In this document: in pieces, positions 58,657 to 64,000 of the stretch
Layout: every line of letters begins with the position of its first letter
How positions within the stretch are numbered: position 1 is the first letter of the stretch
NCBI RefSeq assembly: GCF_020400605.1
Contig: NZ_JAINRD010000005.1
Coordinates: 1-64,000 of the forward strand
DNA: 64,000 nucleotides
Source of the DNA: Streptomyces aculeolatus
GTDB taxonomy: Bacteria; Actinomycetota; Actinomycetes; Streptomycetales; Streptomycetaceae
Direction of reading: 5' to 3'
Translations under genes and position numbers: made by a program
Notes under the pieces: generated by a model
Database searches by the model: none
Told to the model about the DNA's origin: nothing
What the model saw: only the letters and a program-made list of their open reading frames with translations

Positions 58657-59113
58657 GAGGGGACTCACCTCGCCGCTGAGTAGGGGTTACCAGCCGGTGC
58701 TACTTGTGCGTATGTACCCGATTCGGGAGGACGACACCACCCCGCGCGCGCCAATCGGGTGCCCCGGGCCCTCCGCGGCCCCGTACGCGCCCTGCTCGCG
58801 CCCCCTCCGCACGCCCCTGGCGCCCCTGCCGCACGCCCTCGGCGATCGGGCCGCGTCCCCTCGGCGATCGGGCCGCGATCCCGCCGTGTGCCCCCGTCGA
58901 TCCCGCGGCGATCCCGCCGCGATCCCCCTCTTCCCGCACTCCCGCCCCAGGGTAGGCCGCCCCTGTGACAAGATCACCGGGCCGCGGCGGGGGCCCACCC
59001 TTCCGTCACGTAGCGACGCACCCGCCGAGTGCTACGTGCCGGACAACGCACCCTGCCCCGCCGAGCGCCTACGGTGGGCAGCAGAGGTACATGACTCTCC
59101 GGAGGGATCTGCC
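58657..59113. other. Divergent intergenic region acyl-CoA dehydrogenase / aldehyde dehydrogenase
   Basis: These 457 bases hold a CCCGATTCGGG palindrome (58717-58727), the 11-bp tandem repeat described separately, and a GGAGGG ribosome-binding site for the aldehyde dehydrogenase gene. Short open frames across it have no ribosome-binding site or protein-like composition. No gene is supported. Confidence 0.5.
58840..58927. repeat. Degenerate 11-bp tandem repeat, eight units
   Basis: Eight consecutive 11-base units related to CGGCGATCCCG run through the region; units 1 and 3 are identical and units 6-8 differ slightly. One larger pair (20 bases, 58836-58855 and 58858-58877) repeats exactly at a 22-base period. 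The 11-base period is close to one helical turn. Confidence 0.7.
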
Positions 59114-60562
59114 GTGACTTCCACACAAGCGTTCTGGCTCGCCGGCCGGCAGGCGACCGGCGAGGACACCCTAGACGTCACCTCGCCCTGGGACGGCCGC
59201 AAGGTCGGCACGGTGAGCATTCCCACCGACGCCCAGATCGAGGAGGCCGTCGCCGCCGCGCACGCGGTGAAGGAGGAGCTGGCCGCCACCCCCGCGCACG
59301 TGCGCGCCGCGGCGCTCGACCACGTGACCAAGCAGATCGCCGCGCGCGCCGAGGAGATCGCCCGGCTGATCTCCGCCGAGAACGGCAAGCCGCTGAAGTG
59401 GGCGCGCGGCGAGGTCGGCCGCGCCGTGTCCACGTTCCGCTTCGCCACCGAGGAGGCCCGCAGGTGGGGCAGCGGTGACGGCCAGCGGCTCGACACCGAC
59501 CCGGGCGGGGCCGGCCGGCTGGCCTTCACCCGCCGCTTCCCGTACGGCCCGGTCCTCGGCATCGCGCCGTTCAACTTCCCGCTGAACCTGTGCGCCCACA
59601 AGGTCGCCCCGGCCCTGGCCGTCGGCGCCCCGATCATCCTCAAGCCCGCCCCCGCGACCCCGCTGTCCGGTCTGCTGCTCGGCGAGCTGCTGGCGGAGAC
59701 CGACCTGCCGGCCGGGAGCTGGAGCGTGCTGCCGGTGCCGAACGACCGGATGCCCGACCTCACCGAGGACGACCGGCTGCCGATCATCTCCTTCACCGGC
59801 TCCGACACCGTCGGCTACGCGATCCTGGAGGCGGTCCCCGGCAAGCGCGTCACCCTGGAGCTGGGCGGCAACGGCGCCGCCGTCGTGCTGGGCGACTACG
59901 CCTCCGAGGCCGACCTCGACCACGCCGCGCAGCGGATCGGCACGTTCGCCAACTACCAGGCGGGCCAGTCGTGCATCTCCGTCCAGCGCGTGATCGCCGA
60001 CGCCTCGGTGTACGACCGCCTGGTGCCGAAGATCGTCGCGGCCGTCGAGTCGCAGGTGACCGGTGACCCGGCGGACGAGTCCACCGACGTCGGCCCGATG
60101 GTCAGCGAGGCCGCGGCCCAGCGGCTGGAGTCGTGGGTCGACGAGGCCGTGGGCGCCGGCGCCCAGCTGCTGACGGGCGGCAAGCGGGACGGTGCGTCGT
60201 ACACGCCGACGGTGCTCACCGACGTGCCGGGCGGGGTGAAGATCTCCCGCGAGGAGGCGTTCGGGCCGGTGGTGACGGTGCAGCGGGCGGACGGCGAGGA
60301 CGCCGCGTTCGCGGCGGTCAACGACTCGAAGTACGGCCTCCAGGCCGGCGTGTTCACGCACGACGTGCAGAGCGCCTTCCGGGCGCAGCGGAAGCTGGAG
60401 GTCGGCGGCGTGATCGTCGGCGACGTCCCGTCGTACCGCGCGGACCAGATGCCGTACGGGGGCGTGAAGCGCTCCGGCGTGGGGCGCGAGGGCGTGCGGT
60501 TCGCGATGGAGGACTACACGTACGAGAAGGTCATGGTCTTCACGGGCCTCGACGCACTCTGA
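59114..60562 (+). CDS. Aldehyde dehydrogenase (NAD(P)-dependent)
   Basis: This 482-residue ALDH superfamily enzyme oxidises aldehydes to acids. The catalytic cysteine is C287 in GQSCISVQRV, the general-base glutamate E249 in LELGGNG, and the cofactor glycine motif FTGSDTVGYAIL is present. It looks closest to the lactaldehyde/semialdehyde-type ALDHs, but the substrate cannot be fixed from sequence. GTG 59114 has GGAGGG 8 bases upstream; the frame is open further 5' but that is intergenic. A strong terminator follows. It diverges from an acyl-CoA dehydrogenase. Confidence 0.93.
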   Translation: MTSTQAFWLAGRQATGEDTLDVTSPWDGRKVGTVSIPTDAQIEEAVAAAHAVKEELAATPAHVRAAALDHVTKQIAARAEEIARLISAENGKPLKWARGEVGRAVSTFRFATEEARRWGSGDGQRLDTDPGGAGRLAFTRRFPYGPVLGIAPFNFPLNLCAHKVAPALAVGAPIILKPAPATPLSGLLLGELLAETDLPAGSWSVLPVPNDRMPDLTEDDRLPIISFTGSDTVGYAILEAVPGKRVTLELGGNGAAVVLGDYASEADLDHAAQRIGTFANYQAGQSCISVQRVIADASVYDRLVPKIVAAVESQVTGDPADESTDVGPMVSEAAAQRLESWVDEAVGAGAQLLTGGKRDGASYTPTVLTDVPGGVKISREEAFGPVVTVQRADGEDAAFAAVNDSKYGLQAGVFTHDVQSAFRAQRKLEVGGVIVGDVPSYRADQMPYGGVKRSGVGREGVRFAMEDYTYEKVMVFTGLDAL

Positions 60563-60576
60563 CGCCGCCCGGCGAC

Positions 60577-60608
60577 AGGACCCCCGGGGCACCCGCCCCG
60601 GGGGTCCT
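60577..60608 (+). terminator. Terminator after aldehyde dehydrogenase
   Basis: A perfect 14-bp inverted repeat (60577-60590 with 60595-60608) with a 4-base loop is followed by a short T-containing tail. It begins 15 bases past the stop. Confidence 0.88.
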
Positions 60609-60658
60609 CGCGTTTCGGCCAACCCGGGAATAACTACGAATTAATCGGTGACAGGCTC

Positions 60659-60688
60659 CTGACAAGCCGGAGCCGCGCCCTCTAGGGT
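60659..60688 (+). promoter_or_regulatory. Promoter of phospholipase D-like gene
   Basis: CTGACA (60659-60664), an 18-base spacer and TAGGGT (60683-60688) fit the housekeeping pattern. It would give a leader of about 40 bases before the ATG at 60735. An upstream in-frame GTG (60687) overlaps the -10 and cannot be the start if this promoter is used. Confidence 0.65.
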
Positions 60689-60734
60689 GCTCGGCGACCC
60701 GCCAACTCCCAGGCATCCAGGGGGGATTCACCAC

Positions 60735-62051
60735 ATGAGACGCATACGCGCCTGGCGGCCCGCCGGCGTAGCCGCCGTCCTGCTCTCGCTGACCGCGACC
60801 CTCGTCTCCGGCGCCACCGCCGCCGAGCACGAGCCCGCGAGCGCGCCCGGGCCCGCGCAGCCGGCCGCCGCCGCGCCGTCAGCCCTCGCGAAGCCCGTCG
60901 TCAACGGCCCCGTCTTCAACGACCCGCTCGGCTCCGCCGCCCAGCGCAGCGCCGTCTTCACCCAGCTCATCGCGCTCATCGACGCCACCCCCGCCGGCCA
61001 GACCATCCGCGCCTCGGTGTTCGAGCTGGAGGACGCGGCCGTCGCCGACGCCCTCATAGCCGCCCACGGCCGCGGCGTCGCGGTGAAGCTGATCGTCGAC
61101 GACAACACCCGGGACAAGGGCAGCGCCGCCTGGACCTCGCTGCGCGGCGCGCTGGGCACGGACGACACGAAGACGTCCTGGATAGTCGTCTGCGACGACC
61201 GGTTCGAGACCCCCGGCCAGGACAACGTCCAGCGCGGCTGCCTGCCGACGCCGCCGCCCGGCCCCGCGTACAACCACAACAAGTTCTTCGTCTTCAGCAG
61301 GGTCGGCCCCTTCGACGACGGGACCGGCTACGACAAGGTCGTCTTCCAGTCGTCCTCCAACCTCAACGACTGGTACAAGAACGAGTCGTACAACGACGCC
61401 GTGACCTTCACCGACGCCACCGTCCACGACGGCTACGCGAAGTTCCACGAGGACCAGCGCCGCCTGCGCCACTCGGCGACCGGCGACAACACGTACTACT
61501 GGTCCACCCCCACCGGCTCCCGCTACCGGGCGTTCTTCTTCCCCCGCGGCGACTCGAACTACGGCAACCCGGCCTCCGACACCATCGTCAACACCCTCGA
61601 CGAGGTGGCGTGCGCGTACACCGGCACGGACGGCAAGCGGCACCAGACGGACATCCGCGTCGCCATGTTCCAGTTCCTCGGCTCCCGCAAGCAGGTGGCC
61701 CAGAAGCTGGCGCAGAAGCGCGCGCAGGGCTGCTGGGTCGACGTCGTCTACAGCGAGGGCGACGCGACGGTCGAGGGCATCCTCGACGGCGCCGGCATCC
61801 AGCGGCAGTACTGCAACTTCAACAACGGCCCGGGCATCGACGTGCGTACGCACACGAAGTTCTGGCTGCTGGACGGCGACTACAACGGCAGCATCACACC
61901 GCGCGTGTACACGGGCAGCCACAACTGGACCGGATCAGGGCTGCGTTCCGCGGACGAGGCGATGGTGCGGATCACGAGCGCGGACTACCACGCGAAGTAC
62001 CTGTCGTACTTCTACAAGATCCGCGACACCTGCAAGGCCCGTACGCCGTGA
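60735..62051 (+). CDS. Secreted phospholipase D-like protein
   Basis: This 438-residue protein has a signal peptide (MRRIRAWRPAGVAAVLLSL, cut near ATAAE), so it is exported. Two HxK-type motifs mark the PLD superfamily: NHNKFFVFS (H181, K183), with serine in place of the usual aspartate, and THTKFWLLD (H373, K375, D380). The family hydrolyses or transfers phosphodiesters, including phospholipids and nucleic acids; the substrate is unknown. ATG 60735 follows a GGGGG ribosome-binding site. It converges on the PucR gene. Confidence 0.88.
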   Translation: MRRIRAWRPAGVAAVLLSLTATLVSGATAAEHEPASAPGPAQPAAAAPSALAKPVVNGPVFNDPLGSAAQRSAVFTQLIALIDATPAGQTIRASVFELEDAAVADALIAAHGRGVAVKLIVDDNTRDKGSAAWTSLRGALGTDDTKTSWIVVCDDRFETPGQDNVQRGCLPTPPPGPAYNHNKFFVFSRVGPFDDGTGYDKVVFQSSSNLNDWYKNESYNDAVTFTDATVHDGYAKFHEDQRRLRHSATGDNTYYWSTPTGSRYRAFFFPRGDSNYGNPASDTIVNTLDEVACAYTGTDGKRHQTDIRVAMFQFLGSRKQVAQKLAQKRAQGCWVDVVYSEGDATVEGILDGAGIQRQYCNFNNGPGIDVRTHTKFWLLDGDYNGSITPRVYTGSHNWTGSGLRSADEAMVRITSADYHAKYLSYFYKIRDTCKARTP

Positions 62052-62060
62052 GCCGCCCGC

Positions 62061-62094
62061 GGCCGCGCCGGGGCGTGCGCGCCCCGGCGCGGCC
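62061..62094. terminator. Bidirectional terminator between PLD-like and PucR genes
   Basis: A perfect 15-bp stem (62061-62075 with 62080-62094) with a 4-base loop lies between the two convergent stop codons. Confidence 0.85.
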
Positions 62095-62118
62095 CGGCGC
62101 GGCCCGTGGGGGCGCGCC

Positions 62119-63975
62119 CTACGCCTTGAGGGCCAGCCACAGCTCCATCCGCGTGTCCGGGTCGTCCAGCGAGCGCCCGAGGATCTCCTCGACCCGCCGC
62201 ATCCGGTAGCGCAGCGTGTGCCGGTGCACCCCGAGGTCGGCCGCCGCGGCGTCCCACTGCCCGTGCCGCGACAGCCACGCGCGCAGCGAGGCCACCAGGT
62301 CGCCGCGGCCCCGCTCGTCGTGCTCGCGCAGCGCCCGCAGCGTGCCGTCCGCGAACGCCTGCACCGCGTCGTCAGCCAGCAGGTCCACCACCGAGCCCGC
62401 CGTGACGTCCTCGTGCTCGACCAGCACCCGGCCGCGCCGCCGCGCCACCGACAGCGCCTGCTCCGCCTGCTTGTACGCCACCGTCACCACCGCGGGCCCC
62501 GCCGGCGCCGACACCCCGGCGACCAGCGGCAGGGCCCCCTGCCCCGCGGCGGACCCGCGGGCCTGCCCCACCGCGCCCGGGTGCGCGGCCTCGACCCGCC
62601 CGGCGTGCTGCGCCGCCGCCTCCGCGACCGCGCCGCCGTCCGTGGCCAGCACCACCAGCCGCCCGGCGTCGGGCACCGCGAGGAACGTCTCGCCGGCCCC
62701 GGCCGCCGCGGCGTCCAGCGCGTCGGCCAGTTCCCCCAGCGCCTCCGGCAGCGGCTCCGGGTCGCCCTCCCCCACCGGCGCCACCGGGACGGCGGCGTCG
62801 GCGACGAGGAGGCGTACGGGCGCGTCCAGCAGCCCGCCGTACAGCGGTCCCGCGACGGCCCGCGCGTGGTCGGGCTGGCCGGCGAGGAGCAGCCGCAGGA
62901 CGGCGGTGCCGAGGCGCTGCTCGGCGGCGGAGAAGGCGCTGGAGCGCTCGGTGACGAGGGTGAGGAGGGAGACGGCGGCGTGGACGGCGTAGCGCTCGGC
63001 GGGGGCGAGCTTGCCGCCGGTCCCGACGGCGAGCACGCCGCAGCAGCGGCGGCCGGAGCCGAGGGACTGCAGCTCGACGCGGTCCTCGGCGGCGCCGGCG
63101 GCGGTGTCGGCGGTGCCGCGCCGGGGGGCGGCACCGTTGCCGGCGCTGCCGCCGCCGGCGGTACGGCCGGACGGGGCGCCTCCGGACGAAGCACCGGACG
63201 CGGCCCCGCGGGCCGTACCGCCAACGGCGGCAGCCGCGGCCGTGCCGCTGCCCGCGTCCGGTGCCGCGGCCCCCTCCGCCGCACCTTCCGCGGCGCCCTC
63301 CGCCGCTTCCTCCGCGCCCTCCGGCTCCTCTGCCCGTACGCCCGCCACCACCGCGCTCGCCGGCGCCGGCCGCCGCCGCAGCCGGGCCGCGTCGCCCTTC
63401 AGTGCCTCCGCCCGCGCCTCCGCCCGCGCCGGGGACACCGCGAGCACCTCGCCCGCCGTGTCGTACAGCGCCGCCCAGCCGCCCACGTGCGCCGCGAGCC
63501 GGCTGACGACGGTCGCCGGCCCCTCCGCGCCGAGCGCCGCCCGCGTCAGGTCCCGCTGCGCCTCGAAGCCGCGGGTCAGCGCCCGGTACTGGTCGGCGGC
63601 GATGGCCGCGGAGACCACCTTGGAGATGGCGATGAACGGCGTCGTCCGCGGCACCTCCAGCAGCGGCACCCGCGCCTCCCGGGAGGCCGCGAGCAGCGCC
63701 TCCGGCGCCGTCTCGTAGTTCACGCCGACCCCGAAGCCCACCCCGACCACACCGGCGTCCGCGAGCCGCCGCATGTAGCGGCGCATGGCGTCGGCGTCCT
63801 CGACGTCGAGCTTGAGCGCGGTGGTCAGGATCAGCTCGCCGCCTTCGAGGTACGGCACGGGGTCTATCAGTTCGCTGGTCTGCGCCCAGCGCACGGTCAC
63901 GGCCAGGTCGTCGGCCCCGGTGAGGACCGAGAGCTTGAGGGTGGGATGGCGGACGAGCGAGGCGAGCGTGGGCAT
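62119..63975 (-). CDS. PucR-family transcriptional regulator
   Basis: The 618-residue protein has an N-terminal PucR-like domain (MPTLASLVRHPTLKLSVLTGADDL and PYLEGGELILTTALKL). The C-terminal PucR helix-turn-helix is WDAAAADLGVHRHTLRYRMRRVEEIL. A low-complexity Ala/Glu/Gly/Ser insertion (about residues 215-300) interrupts the middle domain. Family members respond to purine, amino-acid or GABA-type metabolites, often regulating nearby aldehyde dehydrogenase or aminotransferase genes. The ATG 63975 has GAAGGTG just upstream. The promoter region continues beyond the window edge. Confidence 0.92.
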   Translation of the reverse strand: MPTLASLVRHPTLKLSVLTGADDLAVTVRWAQTSELIDPVPYLEGGELILTTALKLDVEDADAMRRYMRRLADAGVVGVGFGVGVNYETAPEALLAASREARVPLLEVPRTTPFIAISKVVSAAIAADQYRALTRGFEAQRDLTRAALGAEGPATVVSRLAAHVGGWAALYDTAGEVLAVSPARAEARAEALKGDAARLRRRPAPASAVVAGVRAEEPEGAEEAAEGAAEGAAEGAAAPDAGSGTAAAAAVGGTARGAASGASSGGAPSGRTAGGGSAGNGAAPRRGTADTAAGAAEDRVELQSLGSGRRCCGVLAVGTGGKLAPAERYAVHAAVSLLTLVTERSSAFSAAEQRLGTAVLRLLLAGQPDHARAVAGPLYGGLLDAPVRLLVADAAVPVAPVGEGDPEPLPEALGELADALDAAAAGAGETFLAVPDAGRLVVLATDGGAVAEAAAQHAGRVEAAHPGAVGQARGSAAGQGALPLVAGVSAPAGPAVVTVAYKQAEQALSVARRRGRVLVEHEDVTAGSVVDLLADDAVQAFADGTLRALREHDERGRGDLVASLRAWLSRHGQWDAAAADLGVHRHTLRYRMRRVEEILGRSLDDPDTRMELWLALKA

Positions 63976-64000
63976 GGCACCTTCTGGCTGCTGCGGCGGC

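Noticed and set aside
58836-58927. CRISPR-like array
   Set aside because: Units are 11 bases, adjacent and degenerate with no spacers, and no cas genes are nearby.
58700-58998. Several short open frames on both strands in the acyl-CoA dehydrogenase / aldehyde dehydrogenase gap
   Set aside because: They derive from the GC-rich repeat, have Arg/Pro-rich composition and no start signals.

Overview
The window is very GC-rich (roughly 70% or more), strongly biased to G/C at third codon positions, uses many GTG and some TTG starts, and carries the conserved actinomycete order rnj-dapA / dapB-M16 peptidase-pnp-rpsO / ribF-truB-rbfA-DUF503-infB-ylxR-nusA-rimP / proS-ispG-RIP protease-dxr. Together these point to a chromosomal core segment of a Streptomyces or close relative. 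I annotate 45 protein genes. I see no rRNA, tRNA, insertion sequence, CRISPR array or prophage.

Region 1 (1-10.6 kb) is mostly minus strand. It holds RNase J and dapA, two small plus-strand membrane-protein genes, and the run rpsO - hairpin - pnp - M16 protease - dapB - TPR membrane protein. It combines RNA turnover (RNase J, PNPase), lysine/diaminopimelate synthesis (DapA, DapB) and a secreted M23 cell-wall hydrolase.

Region 2 (11.1-30.8 kb) is all plus strand and is the accessory part. Four tandem paralogues each carry a kinase-like domain, a twin-arginine membrane segment and a PQQ-type beta-propeller. The first two have lost every catalytic kinase motif and the last two keep them all. 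They are followed by a giant, largely disordered protein ending in a MinD/ParA-type ATPase, and by a complete five-gene oligopeptide ABC transporter whose binding protein appears to be held by a C-terminal membrane helix. In Streptomyces coelicolor, as I recall, the matching interval holds a type VII (ESX) secretion locus; only the MinD-like gene seems to remain here.

Region 3 (30.9-43.0 kb) is minus strand and devoted to translation and RNA modification: rimP, nusA, ylxR, infB, a DUF503 gene, rbfA, truB and ribF. Between truB and ribF lies a 1254-residue protein with a trypsin-like protease, a NACHT/STAND-like ATPase and a long C-terminal region, an architecture otherwise typical of bacterial conflict or signalling proteins.

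Region 4 (43.1-47.3 kb, plus strand) has a lipoprotein, a ferritin-like protein, a degenerate antibiotic-kinase homologue and a class B penicillin-binding protein. Region 5 (47.3-55.7 kb, minus) has proS, two GNAT acetyltransferases, and the isoprenoid MEP-pathway genes ispG and dxr around a site-2 protease, plus a TauE/SafE permease.

Region 6 (55.8-64 kb) has a fused ArsR-SRPBCC regulator with a clear operator inside its promoter, a long acyl-CoA dehydrogenase divergent from an aldehyde dehydrogenase across an intergenic region with an 11-bp tandem repeat, a secreted phospholipase D-like protein, and a PucR-family regulator ending close to the window edge. Strong GC-rich hairpins close most transcription units.
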